In this document: positions 1-8,084 of the stretch, piece after piece
How positions within the stretch are numbered: the stretch's first letter is position 1
Layout: the number at the start of each line of letters is the position of its first letter
Assembly (NCBI RefSeq): GCF_002906255.1
Contig: NZ_POTC01000012.1
Location: 24,993 to 88,992 of the forward strand
Direction: 5' to 3'
Length of the DNA: 64,000 bases
Origin: Novacetimonas maltaceti
GTDB taxonomy: Bacteria; Pseudomonadota; Alphaproteobacteria; Acetobacterales; Acetobacteraceae
Notes under the pieces: generated by a model
What the model was told of the DNA's origin: nothing
The model's database searches: none
Seen by the model: the letters and a program-made list of their open reading frames with translations, nothing else
Translations under genes and position numbers: made by a program

Positions 1-2
1 CG

Positions 3-443
3 GCGTCGCGCGCACGGGGAAGGGGATTTTGCCAGGGGGTGCGCGATACCGGCATCCCTTCCGCCCGACTGGTCCGGGTGCAGGGGAATGATACCTATGA
101 CAGCGGATATGACGCGATTGCCCGCCTGCAAAAGCAGGGCATCCGGCCCGACGCCATTTTTTCCAGCAATGACATGATGGCCTGTGGTGCGATCGATGCG
201 CTGCGTGAGTGCATGGGCCTGCACTGTCCGCATGACGTGGCCATCATGGGATATGACAACATTCCGCAGGCGGCATGGCGCAGTTACGACCTGACATCCT
301 TTGACCAGCAGACCGACCAGATGGTAGCCCGCGCCATGCAGTTGCTGGACGAGGCCCTTGGGACACAGGACGGCCCCGTGTCACGGACATGTATTGTTGA
401 CGCGCAGTTGATCGAACGCGGCAGCACGCGCGCCGCCCGATAG
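3..443 (+). CDS. LacI-family transcriptional regulator, C-terminal part (5' end outside window)
   Basis: The reading frame is open from the window edge, so the N-terminal helix-turn-helix is outside. What remains (about 146 residues) is the second lobe of a periplasmic-binding-protein-like effector domain. It shows the LacI-family patterns AIFSSNDMMACGAIDAL (hinge/effector region), then DVAIMGYDNIP, then a C-terminal tail with LTSFDQQTDQM and LIERGST. Such proteins repress sugar or polyol genes until an effector binds. The next two genes on the same strand (a shikimate-dehydrogenase-like enzyme and a sugar porter) are its probable targets, by position only. The first visible GTG at 39 is internal and not a start. 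Confidence 0.85.
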   Translation, partial: ASRARGRGFCQGVRDTGIPSARLVRVQGNDTYDSGYDAIARLQKQGIRPDAIFSSNDMMACGAIDALRECMGLHCPHDVAIMGYDNIPQAAWRSYDLTSFDQQTDQMVARAMQLLDEALGTQDGPVSRTCIVDAQLIERGSTRAAR

Positions 444-523
444 GAGATTAGGGCTTGCCTTCGGGCGGGCAAAGCGTGTTGTTTTGCATAGCTATGCAAT
501 TTTCCGCCCGTCAGGATCGCCTC

Positions 524-1387
524 ATGAGCACACAGAATTTCCGTAGTATTCTCACCGGATCCTTTTCCACCCCCTGTGCCGACAACCCGACCGTCGTGAT
601 GATCGAGGCAGCCTACCGGCATGCCGGGATCGATGCGCGCTACATCAACTGCGATGTCACGGCCGCCCATCTGGCGGATGCCGTGAAAGGTGCCGTGGCG
701 ATGGAGTGGGTGGGGTTCAACTGCTCGCTCCCGCACAAGGTGGCCGTGATCGCGCATCTTGATGAACTGGCGCAGGCCGCGCGGATCATTGGCGCCGTGA
801 ACTGTGTTTCCATTCGCGATGGCAGGCTGGTGGGGGATAATACCGACGGCAAGGGCTTTCTGGCCTCGTTGCGTGACGTAAGCGATCCTGCGGGTAGACA
901 TGTTTTCCTGCTGGGGGCCGGTGGCGCGGCGCGAGCCATTGCCGTTGAGCTCGGGCTGGCGGGGGCTGGCCACATCACCGTGGTCAACCGCGATCCTGAA
1001 AAGGCCGCGACCATCGCGGCGCTGGTGCGCGACAATACCGGTTGTGACGCCACCGCCGGGGCATGGGCGGGGAAGGCCCGCATTCCCGCGGGGACCGATA
1101 TCGTCATCAATGCCACATCGGTTGGCCTGGGCGATGCACAGGCCATGCCGGATGTCGATCTGGACACGCTGGCAAGTGGACAGGTTGTCGCGGATGTCAT
1201 TCCCAATCCCCCGATGACCCGCTTCCTGCGCGAAGCGCATGCGCGTGGCTGCACGCCGCTTGATGGTCTGGGCATGCTGGTCAACCAGGGCGTGATCGGT
1301 GTGGAGTTGTGGCTTGGCAAGACACTTGATGCCGGTGTGATGAAGCAGGCCCTGCGCGATATTTTCGGCGCGTCCGACGCGGGTTGA
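524..1387 (+). CDS. Shikimate/quinate dehydrogenase-like oxidoreductase (AroE family)
   Basis: AroE-family NAD(P)-dependent dehydrogenase of 287 residues. The substrate domain carries NCSLPHK (about residues 66-72, catalytic Lys) and NTDGKGF (about 106-112, catalytic Asp). The Rossmann domain has LLGAGGAARAI (about 129-139), VNRDPEKA and NATSVGLG, and the C-terminus has GLGMLVNQG with the conserved Gln. All catalytic positions are kept, so it should be active on shikimate, quinate or a related cyclic polyol. The ATG at 524 is chosen because AGGA lies just upstream and the family N-terminus starts there; the frame is open back to 455. It sits between a LacI regulator and a sugar porter rather than with aro genes, which suggests a catabolic or accessory paralogue (inference). 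Confidence 0.85.
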   Translation: MSTQNFRSILTGSFSTPCADNPTVVMIEAAYRHAGIDARYINCDVTAAHLADAVKGAVAMEWVGFNCSLPHKVAVIAHLDELAQAARIIGAVNCVSIRDGRLVGDNTDGKGFLASLRDVSDPAGRHVFLLGAGGAARAIAVELGLAGAGHITVVNRDPEKAATIAALVRDNTGCDATAGAWAGKARIPAGTDIVINATSVGLGDAQAMPDVDLDTLASGQVVADVIPNPPMTRFLREAHARGCTPLDGLGMLVNQGVIGVELWLGKTLDAGVMKQALRDIFGASDAG

Positions 1388-1424
1388 CCCGCGCCCCCGC
1401 CACAGGGAAAAGGAGCCCGCCGGC

Positions 1425-2891
1425 ATGACCTCCATCCCGGACATTCAGGACATATCCTGCAACCAGGTGCATCAACACGCGCTGGCAGCCCTGGCGGGCA
1501 TGGTGCATCGTGGTGACCAGACCGTGTCCGCGCGCCGCTACGTGTCGATTGCCGCCACGGTTGCCGCAGTGGGCGGACTGCTGTTTGGATATGACACCGG
1601 CATCATCGCATCCGCCCTGATTTTCGTGACGCAGACATTCTCGCTGTCAACCGCCGGGCAGGAATGGGTGGCGGCGGCCCTGAATATCGGGGCGATTTTT
1701 GGTGCCCTGCTGAGTGGCCCAGTGTCGGACCGGTGGGGGCGACGGCCCGCCATCATGGTGGCTGCGGGCATTTTCATCATCGCCTCGCTGGGGTGCGGGC
1801 TGGCGCCAGATGTCGGGACCCTGATTGTCGCGCGGTTGTGGCTGGGGGCGGCAATCGGTGCGACCACGCAGATCGTCCCGGTCTATGTGGCCGAACTGGC
1901 CCCGGCATCCCGACGCGGGGGGCTGGTTTCGCTGTTCCAGCTTGTCTTTTCACTGGGACTGCTGCTGGCTTTCTTCGTGGGGTACGAACTGTCCGGCAGC
2001 GCGGAGTCATGGCGGGCGATGTTCATGCTGGGTGCCGTCCCGGCCATCCTGCTCGGCCTTGGCATGATTTTCCTGCCTGAAAGCCCGCGTTGGCTGCTGC
2101 ATCATGATCATGAACAGCGTGCCGTCTCGATCCTGTATAAACTGCGCGGACACAGGGACATCGTCCGTCAGGAACTGGATGACGTGCTGCAGGCTGACGC
2201 GGGCGAAGCCGCAGGGGCAGGGGGTGCGGGTCTTCGCACACGCTGGGTCCGTCCCGCCCTGATCGCAGCGCTGGGGGTTGCTGCGTTTTCGCAACTGTCC
2301 GGCCCCAATGTCATTGTCTATTACGCGCCCATCATCCTGTCGCAGGCCGGGCTTGGCCATTCGGCGGCGTTGCTGACATCCGTGTCGGTTGGCGTGACCT
2401 CCACGATTACAACCGCGATGGGCATTGCCCTGATCGACCGGGTCGGGCGCCGGCGCATGATGTTATGGATGCTGCCGGTCGCGGCCCTGTCGCTGTTCGT
2501 GCTGGGGGCGGTCTTCCTCAGTTCCGCGCCATTGGTGGGCGTGCGCCTGTATCTTATGGTCCTGTCGCTGCTGGGCTACATCTTCTTCAATTTCGGATCG
2601 CTGTCGGTGGCGGTCTGGTTGATCGCCGCCGAGGTCTTTCCCCTTTTCATCCGTAGCAAGGCGATGGGACTGGCAAGTGCCACGGTCTGGGTGTCCGATA
2701 CGCTTGTCTCGCTCGTCACGCTCTCCCTTGTTGAGGCGCTTGGCACGACGGGGACGTTCTGGCTGTTCGGTGTCATCAATCTTGCGGCGTTTGCATTCGT
2801 ATGGAAATACGTGCCCGAAACTGCCGGCACCACCCTTGAAGAAATTGAAACCGCATTGAAGCGCGGGAATTTTTACAGGACCATCCGCTGA
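1425..2891 (+). CDS. Sugar porter family MFS transporter
   Basis: A 488-residue 12-TM major facilitator of the sugar porter group (XylE/GalP-like), acting in the inner membrane as a proton symporter. Diagnostic motifs are GGLLFGYDTGI (about 50-60), SDRWGRRP in loop 2-3 (about 101-108), VYVAELAP after TM4, PESPRWLL before the central loop (about 217) and VPETAGTTLEEIE at the C-terminus (about 463). A clear AGGAG lies 12 nt before the ATG. The first 38 residues form a non-membrane extension. It starts 37 bp after the AroE-like gene and is probably co-transcribed with it, so the transported compound may be that enzyme's substrate or precursor; the exact sugar, polyol or quinate cannot be read from sequence. 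Confidence 0.9.
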   Translation: MTSIPDIQDISCNQVHQHALAALAGMVHRGDQTVSARRYVSIAATVAAVGGLLFGYDTGIIASALIFVTQTFSLSTAGQEWVAAALNIGAIFGALLSGPVSDRWGRRPAIMVAAGIFIIASLGCGLAPDVGTLIVARLWLGAAIGATTQIVPVYVAELAPASRRGGLVSLFQLVFSLGLLLAFFVGYELSGSAESWRAMFMLGAVPAILLGLGMIFLPESPRWLLHHDHEQRAVSILYKLRGHRDIVRQELDDVLQADAGEAAGAGGAGLRTRWVRPALIAALGVAAFSQLSGPNVIVYYAPIILSQAGLGHSAALLTSVSVGVTSTITTAMGIALIDRVGRRRMMLWMLPVAALSLFVLGAVFLSSAPLVGVRLYLMVLSLLGYIFFNFGSLSVAVWLIAAEVFPLFIRSKAMGLASATVWVSDTLVSLVTLSLVEALGTTGTFWLFGVINLAAFAFVWKYVPETAGTTLEEIETALKRGNFYRTIR

Positions 2892-2911
2892 AGCCGCACG
2901 GCCCTTTCCGC

Positions 2912-3520
2912 TCATGCCTTGCGGCACATTCCGTCGAGCAGCACGTCGAGCGCCGCGCGCACCGGTTCGGCGCCGACTTTTTCTTCAAGGAGCTGGCCAT
3001 TGATGGCCAGCATGGCGAGGCCGTGCACCTGCGCCCAGCATGCCGCCGCCAGTGCGTTTACGGCAACCGGCCGGAAACTGCCATCGCGCCGGCCTTCTTC
3101 CAGAAAGCGCAGGAGGATCCCGAACGTCTCCATCGCCGCGTCATGCAGGGCCGGGTCTGCCGTCTTGTCGGCATCGCCACTGAACATCAGGCGATAAAGG
3201 CCGGAATGGTCGCACGCAAACGCAATGCAGGCATTGGCCCCGGCCACGAATTTCGCGCGCATGCACAGATCATCGGATGACATCGCCGCCGTCATGGCCT
3301 GCCCAAGCCGGACATAGCCGATCCGGGCCAGTTCCCGCAGCAATGCCTCACGGTCATGGAAATGCTTGTAAGGGGCGGCATGGCTGACCCCGGTGCGCCG
3401 TGCGACTTCACGCAGCGTAAAGGCCCAGTTCTGGTCCGTGGCGAGCATGGCAAGGGCCGTGTCGATCAGGGCGCGGCGCAGGTCACCATGATGATAGGGG
3501 CGGTCCTTTGTTTCACTCAT
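2912..3520 (-). CDS. TetR/AcrR-family transcriptional regulator (WHG-type C-terminus)
   Basis: A 202-residue TetR-type repressor. The N-terminal DNA-binding domain is evident from the HHGDLRRALIDTAL helix followed by FTLREVARRTGVSHAAPYKH (about residues 34-53), the typical turn and recognition helix. The rest is an all-helical ligand-binding domain of the kind found in WHG-domain TetR proteins. It is divergent from an aldehyde dehydrogenase with 100 bp between the two starts, and that gap holds two inverted copies of a 17-bp element. It most likely represses both itself and the dehydrogenase. The ligand is unknown; an aldehyde is a reasonable guess from the neighbour. Confidence 0.88.
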   Translation of the reverse strand: MSETKDRPYHHGDLRRALIDTALAMLATDQNWAFTLREVARRTGVSHAAPYKHFHDREALLRELARIGYVRLGQAMTAAMSSDDLCMRAKFVAGANACIAFACDHSGLYRLMFSGDADKTADPALHDAAMETFGILLRFLEEGRRDGSFRPVAVNALAAACWAQVHGLAMLAINGQLLEEKVGAEPVRAALDVLLDGMCRKA

Positions 3521-3533
3521 TCGTGATGCCTAT

Positions 3534-3608
3534 GTTTACAGAAGAAACTTTCGTTGACACGGGATCTTCATCCTCCATATCCTGCCTGCACAAGTTTCTC
3601 CTGTAAAC
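3534..3608. promoter_or_regulatory. Divergent tetR/ALDH promoter with paired inverted operators
   Basis: GTTTACAGAAGAAACTT (3534-3550) recurs as its reverse complement AAGTTTCTCCTGTAAAC (3592-3608) with one mismatch in 17. Each copy is itself a GTTT-N7-AAAC dyad. Between them lies a TTGACA -35 (3554-3559) with a weak -10 CATATC (3576-3581) directed at the aldehyde dehydrogenase. One copy abuts the -35, the other covers the probable transcription start and ends 12 bp before the ATG at 3621. This is the arrangement expected for a TetR regulator binding two sites. The sequence repeat is certain; the protein that binds is inferred. Confidence 0.65.
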
Positions 3609-3620
3609 ATGGAGGGGGCA

Positions 3621-5042
3621 ATGTCAGACACGGTTCATGCGCCTGTCACGCCAGTCGACCTGTCGCGTATCCTTGAGCGCCAGCGTGCCGCGTTCGTGCA
3701 TGCCGGACCACCCGGCGCGGGGCGGCGCCGGGCCGACCTGCGCCGCCTGAAGGCAGAAGTCCTGAAGCGGCGCGCTGGAATCATGGCGGCCCTGAAGGCG
3801 GATTTCGGCCAGCGGTCGGAACGTGAAAGCGCCATTGTGGAACTGATCCCGCTGGTGCAGTCGATCAATTACCTCATTCGGCATCTGGGGGGCTGGATGA
3901 AACCGGAACGTCGCCACGTTTCGGCCTATTTCCAGAGTGGTGGCGCATGGGTGATCCGTCAGCCGGTTGGTGTGGTGGGGATTATCGCGCCCTGGAATTA
4001 CCCGCTCTCCCTCGCGCTGGTGCCCCTGGCCACGGCCATCGCCGCAGGCAATCGCGCCATGATCAAGCCGTCGGAACTGACACCGGCGACATCGGTGGTG
4101 ATCGGGCAGATCATACAGGCGGCCTTCCCGCCAGAGCAGGTCTGTGTGGTTACGGGTGATGCGGAAATGGGGGCGGCGTTTTCAGCCCTGCCATTTGACC
4201 ATATCCTGTTTACCGGCAGTACGGCGGTCGGAAAGAAGGTGGCGGCCGCTGCTGCCGCCAACCTGACCCCGGTGACACTCGAACTCGGTGGCAAATCCCC
4301 CGTGGTCATCGAACCCGGTTTTCCCATGGACCGGGTGGCGCAGCGTGTGGCGTTCGGCAAGCTGACCAATGCGGGACAGACCTGTATCGCGCCCGACTAC
4401 GTGCTGGTTCACGAGGCGGACCAGCAGGCTTTTGTCACGGCGTATCAGGAGGCCGTCAGGAAGCAGCATCCGGGTGAATATGTGGGCTCCCCCGATTATA
4501 CGGCCATCCTCAACGCGCATCACTACGCGCGACTGGACCACCTGATCTGCGATGCCGGGGCACAGGGCGCGCATGTCGTGCATCTGGGACGTGATTCCGC
4601 AGACAGCCATGTCCTTGCGCCTGTCCTTATCCTGGACGTTACGCCTGCGATGGCCGTCATGCAGGAGGAAATCTTCGGTCCTGTCCTGCCGGTGCTGCGA
4701 TACCGGACGCTTGATGATGCCATCGCCTTCATCAACGCGCGTCCCCGCCCGCTGGCTCTGTATTACTTCGGGGACAGGCGCGCCGGGCGGGACAGGCTGC
4801 TGCAGCGTACGCTTTCGGGGAATGTCATGCTCAACGGGACATTGCTGCATTACGCGCAGGACGACCTGCCATTCGGCGGCGTGGGGGAGAGCGGGATTGG
4901 GGCATACCACGGGAAAGAAGGCTTCATTCAACTGACCCATGCGCGTGGCGTTTACCGGCAGGGACGCTTCAATGCGGCGGATATCCTTCGGCCACCATTT
5001 GGAAAGATTACTGATCTCATAACGAATTTCATCCTGAGATGA
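3621..5042 (+). CDS. Aldehyde dehydrogenase, coniferyl-aldehyde dehydrogenase type
   Basis: A 473-residue NAD(P)-dependent aldehyde dehydrogenase of the short coniferyl/fatty aldehyde branch (class 3-like). It oxidises aldehydes to acids. Visible are IIAPWNYPLSLAL (cofactor region), FTGSTAVGKKV (nucleotide-binding loop), LELGGKSP with general-base Glu (about 221) and NAGQTCIAPDYVL with catalytic Cys (about 255). PFGGVGESGIGAYHG near the C-terminus is typical of this branch. The hydrophobic tail after the catalytic domain could give membrane association. Start 3621 is preferred over 3609 because GGAGGGGG lies just before it. It is divergent from a TetR gene and likely induced by an aldehyde or solvent. 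Confidence 0.9.
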   Translation: MSDTVHAPVTPVDLSRILERQRAAFVHAGPPGAGRRRADLRRLKAEVLKRRAGIMAALKADFGQRSERESAIVELIPLVQSINYLIRHLGGWMKPERRHVSAYFQSGGAWVIRQPVGVVGIIAPWNYPLSLALVPLATAIAAGNRAMIKPSELTPATSVVIGQIIQAAFPPEQVCVVTGDAEMGAAFSALPFDHILFTGSTAVGKKVAAAAAANLTPVTLELGGKSPVVIEPGFPMDRVAQRVAFGKLTNAGQTCIAPDYVLVHEADQQAFVTAYQEAVRKQHPGEYVGSPDYTAILNAHHYARLDHLICDAGAQGAHVVHLGRDSADSHVLAPVLILDVTPAMAVMQEEIFGPVLPVLRYRTLDDAIAFINARPRPLALYYFGDRRAGRDRLLQRTLSGNVMLNGTLLHYAQDDLPFGGVGESGIGAYHGKEGFIQLTHARGVYRQGRFNAADILRPPFGKITDLITNFILR

Positions 5043-5458
5043 AAAGTTCCACACGGTGCGCACCTGCACGGCTGTGCCTGTCATGCCGCGCCGATGGGCA
5101 GTTTCCTTCGGTCAAACCCCGGACTGAGGTCAAGATTTACAAGATATGCCACATTTGAAGATTATGACGTTTGATAAAATGTGCTCTATTTTCCGGAAGC
5201 TGTTTAAAAAGGAGCAATACTCCCGGAACGGGGTGCGTTGGAAAAATTCCGTTCGTGCGTGGCCGGCCTTCATGACGGCAGGGACCACAGTTTTGGAAAT
5301 TCAAGAATAGTTCGTAATTTTTCTGAACCCATAAGGGAAGCACATGCCTTCCGGGTCAGACTGGATGAGCAGGCGTGATATGTCCAGAAGATATCGAGGA
5401 CGTATTCGCATGTGATGAGGACGGCAAATGCCCGACCTGAGGAGACAGCCTGAAAAGG
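5043..5458. other. Intergenic stretch, 416 bp, nothing recognised
   Basis: Lower GC than the flanks. It contains only short open frames (for example a 54-codon ATG frame at 5146-5310) with no convincing ribosome site or recognisable motif. No clear hairpin terminator was seen for either flanking gene. Confidence 0.5.
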
Positions 5459-6154
5459 TCATTTGCCCTGAAGGGTTCTGATCTGGGATATCAGCCTGTA
5501 ATCCTCCTCGTAAATCTTACGGATACGATAGAGCTGGTCTGCATTCAGGGGCGGCAGGTCGTCTTGTGTCCTGTTGGCGTGGGGGATGCGGTTCGGGGTA
5601 TATGCCTTCATGAATCTCCTTATGCTGTCCATGTCTTCCATCATGAATAGGTGATCGACCGCGATCCTGCCGTTCCTGTCGGTAAGATACCATTTCTGTT
5701 GCCGGAAAATATGGTCGATGTCATAGGGACGGCGCGCCGCATCAATATGGTCAAGGGCATCGTCAATGCAGCGGAAATTCATGTATTGCCGCCGGAAGCC
5801 CGCAGTCACGCGCCTGTCGCTGCTTCCGCCCATCCGTGCATATCGATAAGCAGACAGGAAACGCTGTAACGGATCACGCAGGATGGCAAAGGACGGGTAT
5901 TTATGGACATTCGACATGCGATTGTGAAAGTAACGAATGGTTTCATGCCCGATTTCCATATCGTAAAGCATACGGGAAATGGATGTTCCTGCATTCTTGG
6001 GGATATGGATGAACAGCAACCCGCATTGGCGGATCCTTTTCAGACGTTTCCTGCGCTTGGGACCGGGGGGATAAGGGATATGCAGTTCCGCAAGACGTTC
6101 ATGCAGGTCACTGGACATTTTGACACCAACGACAGGCTGCAGAAGGGTTTGCAT
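5459..6154 (-). CDS. Sulfotransferase family 2-like protein
   Basis: Soluble protein of about 231 residues with the two PAPS-binding signatures of carbohydrate-type sulfotransferases. The 5'-phosphosulfate loop is LFIHIPKNAGTS and the 3'-phosphate motif is FAILRDPLQRFLSAYRYA, with the conserved Arg and Ser. It would transfer sulfate from PAPS to a hydroxyl, in bacteria usually of a polysaccharide, lipid or capsule component. The frame is open to a TTG at 6199; ATG 6154 (after an AGAG) or ATG 6118 are likelier starts. It has no functional partner nearby (no PAPS synthesis or glycosyltransferase genes), and an IS element lies about 105 bp upstream of its start, between it and any promoter further up. 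Composition is less GC-rich than most neighbours, suggesting transfer. Confidence 0.75.
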   Translation of the reverse strand: MQTLLQPVVGVKMSSDLHERLAELHIPYPPGPKRRKRLKRIRQCGLLFIHIPKNAGTSISRMLYDMEIGHETIRYFHNRMSNVHKYPSFAILRDPLQRFLSAYRYARMGGSSDRRVTAGFRRQYMNFRCIDDALDHIDAARRPYDIDHIFRQQKWYLTDRNGRIAVDHLFMMEDMDSIRRFMKAYTPNRIPHANRTQDDLPPLNADQLYRIRKIYEEDYRLISQIRTLQGK

Positions 6155-6320
6155 GCAATCTCTATTCCCATCAAACTGGATCCGGAGGATGCCGGGCAAT
6201 TATGAAGAAAAAAAGATAACATTGTGTAACGAATGGCAACAGGTTGGACATGGCCCCTAGGCTCAGGACCCATTGATTTTTGTAGGGAATTTTGATTCAG
6301 GCTCTGCAAGGAGACTGAAG

Positions 6321-6668
6321 ATGAGCGACCTGTTTTGGCTGACGGACGATCAGATGGAGCGCCTGCGACCGTTTTTTCCCAAGAGCCACGGCAAACCTCG
6401 TGTTGATGACCGCCGCGTGCTGAGTGGCATCATTTTCGTGAACCGCAATGGTCTGCGCTGGCGGGATGCGCCCCGGGAATACGGCCCACACAAGATGCTC
6501 TACAACCGTTGGAAACGTTGGGGCGACATGGGCATTTTCATGCGGATGATGGATGGCCTGTCTGCCGAAAAAGCAGAGCCTCAGACCATTATGATTGATG
6601 CGACCTATCTCAAAGCACATCGCACGGCTTCAAGCCTGCGGCTAAAAAAGGGGATCCAGGGCGTCTGA
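6321..6668 (+). CDS. IS5-family transposase, N-terminal frame (orfA)
   Basis: A 115-residue product beginning MSDLFWLTDDQMERLRPFFP, the standard IS5/IS427 N-terminal DNA-binding region (DUF4096-like), with AAGGAG 8 nt upstream. It includes the first catalytic Asp in TIMIDATYLKAHRT. A slippery A-AAA-AAG run at 6644-6650 lies shortly before its stop. A -1 slip there continues as GDPGRLIGRTKGGMNTK, the conserved family sequence, fusing it to the downstream frame. Thus the split is the family's normal programmed frameshift rather than damage. Confidence 0.85.
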   Translation: MSDLFWLTDDQMERLRPFFPKSHGKPRVDDRRVLSGIIFVNRNGLRWRDAPREYGPHKMLYNRWKRWGDMGIFMRMMDGLSAEKAEPQTIMIDATYLKAHRTASSLRLKKGIQGV

Positions 6669-6688
6669 TCGGACGGACAAAAGGTGGC

Positions 6689-7078
6689 ATGAATACGAAG
6701 CTGCATGCGGTCACGGATCAGAACGGACGACCGCTGAGCTTCTTCATGACGGCGGAACAGGTCAGTGATTACACCGGTGCCGCTGCTCTGCTGGACAGCC
6801 TTCCTATGGCACAGTGGATGCTGGCGGACCGGGGTTATGATGCTGACTGGTTCCGGGATGCCTTGGAGGAAAAAGGGATCAGGCCCTGCATTCCGGGACG
6901 GAGATCCCGCGGAAAGCCAGTCAAATACGACAAGCGAAAATACAAAAGACGCAACCGCATCGAGATTATGTTCGGAAGGCTCAAGGACTGGCGGCGGGTC
7001 GCAACCCGCTATGACAGATGCCCCACCGTCTTCTTCTCCGCCATCTGCCTCGCCGCAACCGTCATCTTCTGGCTATGA
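6689..7078 (+). CDS. IS5-family transposase, C-terminal frame (orfB)
   Basis: Contains the remaining catalytic residues of the DDE domain: the second Asp in MLADRGYDADW and the Glu in RRNRIEIMFGRLKDW, followed by RVATRYDR typical of IS5. It lies in the -1 frame relative to orfA and is expected to be translated mainly as part of the frameshift fusion (residues before Met 6689 are also conserved). It ends 10 bp before the right inverted repeat tip. Confidence 0.85.
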   Translation: MNTKLHAVTDQNGRPLSFFMTAEQVSDYTGAAALLDSLPMAQWMLADRGYDADWFRDALEEKGIRPCIPGRRSRGKPVKYDKRKYKRRNRIEIMFGRLKDWRRVATRYDRCPTVFFSAICLAATVIFWL

Positions 7079-7195
7079 GTCCTGAGCCTAATGGACCATG
7101 GGGCATGTCCTGATCCCGGAATTGCAGGCGTTTTTTCCATCCTGACATATTGGAGGCCGGGATGGAAAATCATTCAGCGATAATGGGGGAGGCGG

Positions 7196-7582
7196 TCAGT
7201 CAGGCATTTTGATTTTTGCTGACTTTATTTCGTGTTTTTGCGCATCCAGATTGCCGAATACGGTAAACGTGCAGAGCCCGTCAGAAGCGCGGTTTGCATT
7301 GGAGCAGTTGCTTCCTATGTATTTCTTGCTGTCATCGTCTATGTCATTGTAATTTATCTTATAGGAAATGCTGGTTCTCATACCTTCCGATGATCGGGAC
7401 ATGTCTATCGGGTTAAAATAGCATGTCCGTAGGCTTTCATTCAGGTCGCAATGTATTTTCCCTGTCCCGATTTCAGATGCACTGTATGTGCTGGCATATT
7501 TGTAAATAAAAATACCAAAAACAGAAAATAATATCGCGAAAAATAAAATATTTGATGTAAATCTGAGTGCTGTCTTTAACAT
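7196..7582 (-). CDS. Hypothetical membrane-anchored protein
   Basis: A 128-residue protein with one N-terminal transmembrane helix (about residues 9-29, ILFFAILFSVFGIFIYKYA) and an outside-facing domain with four cysteines spaced as two pairs (HCDLNESLRTC and NCSNANRASDGLC), so disulfides are likely. No family was recognised. Codon use is AT-rich and unlike the cellulose genes nearby, consistent with acquisition together with the neighbouring small genes. Its 3' side runs into the palindrome that received the IS. Confidence 0.6.
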   Translation of the reverse strand: MLKTALRFTSNILFFAILFSVFGIFIYKYASTYSASEIGTGKIHCDLNESLRTCYFNPIDMSRSSEGMRTSISYKINYNDIDDDSKKYIGSNCSNANRASDGLCTFTVFGNLDAQKHEIKSAKIKMPD

Positions 7583-7699
7583 AACGTGCCCTGCGTGTTA
7601 TCTATTGTTCCTCAGATTTTAGCATGGTTGAATGTATTGATATACATGGAAAATGGTTTTGTTTTCCTGAATATTATGCGCAGGAAAGCATCGGACTGT

Positions 7700-8044
7700 T
7701 CAGTCACCCATGATCCTGACGGTCCCGTCCGGGTTCCGCGTCACGGGGTCAATCCTCATGATGGCTTTGGGGGACAGGCTTCCATAAAGATGCGGAAACA
7801 ACTGACCCGCGCGCGAAGGCTCCCACCGCAGGGCATCCCCAAGGCTCTTCCGGTCGATTGCGGCAAGCATCAGGCCGGATTGTCCCTTGAAATACAGGTC
7901 GACCGTGGTGGTCACCTGGGCGGCGGTGGACATATGTATGAAACCATCGGCGAGATCGAGCGCGGAGCCGGCGAACACGTTTTCCCGCATCAGGGATTCA
8001 TATTCAGGTGCCGTCAGGATTTTATATACGGTCTGTTCCGTCAT
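7700..8044 (-). CDS. DUF952 family protein
   Basis: A 114-residue cytoplasmic protein matching DUF952 along its length: VYKILTAPEYESL at the start, GSALDLADGFIHMSTAAQV in the centre and WEPSRAGQLFPHLYGSL towards the end. These are the family's conserved positions (Lys, Asp-Gly-Phe-Ile-His, Arg, His-Leu-Tyr). Members are small and of unknown biochemical role, sometimes discussed as related to ADP-ribosylation folds. No partner gene here clarifies the function. Confidence 0.85.
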   Translation of the reverse strand: MTEQTVYKILTAPEYESLMRENVFAGSALDLADGFIHMSTAAQVTTTVDLYFKGQSGLMLAAIDRKSLGDALRWEPSRAGQLFPHLYGSLSPKAIMRIDPVTRNPDGTVRIMGD

Positions 8045-8084
8045 GAATTTCCATCCAATCTAATCTGGCGTGTGCTGTAATTTC

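Larger units (their letters stand above)
6260..7088 (+). mobile_element. IS5-family insertion sequence (IS427-like group), 829 bp
   Basis: The element is bounded by imperfect terminal inverted repeats GGCTCAGGACCCATTG (left, from 6260) and GGCTCAGGACTCATAG (right, reverse complement, ending 7088). It is flanked by a TA duplication (6258-6259 and 7089-7090), the target usually duplicated by this group. Inside are two overlapping-phase frames that together make one DDE transposase via a -1 slip. It appears complete and possibly active. It has inserted into a palindrome between a sulfotransferase gene and a small membrane-protein gene. Confidence 0.85.
6247..7109. repeat. Palindrome split by an IS element
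   Basis: The bases left of the IS (GGACATGGCCCC, 6246-6257) and right of it (GGGGCATGTCC, 7100-7110) are reverse complements apart from one extra G. Removing the element and one copy of the TA duplication restores a stem whose centre also holds ATGG-A-CCAT. It lies downstream of the stop of the small gene at 7196 (read on the minus strand), so it was probably that gene's terminator. Confidence 0.6.

Noticed and set aside
5146..5310. 54-codon frame in the gap after the aldehyde dehydrogenase
   Set aside because: No ribosome site, no recognisable family and no conservation argument from sequence alone.
6668..6689. Transposase split as inactivating mutation
   Set aside because: The slippery A-run and conserved junction indicate the normal programmed frameshift.
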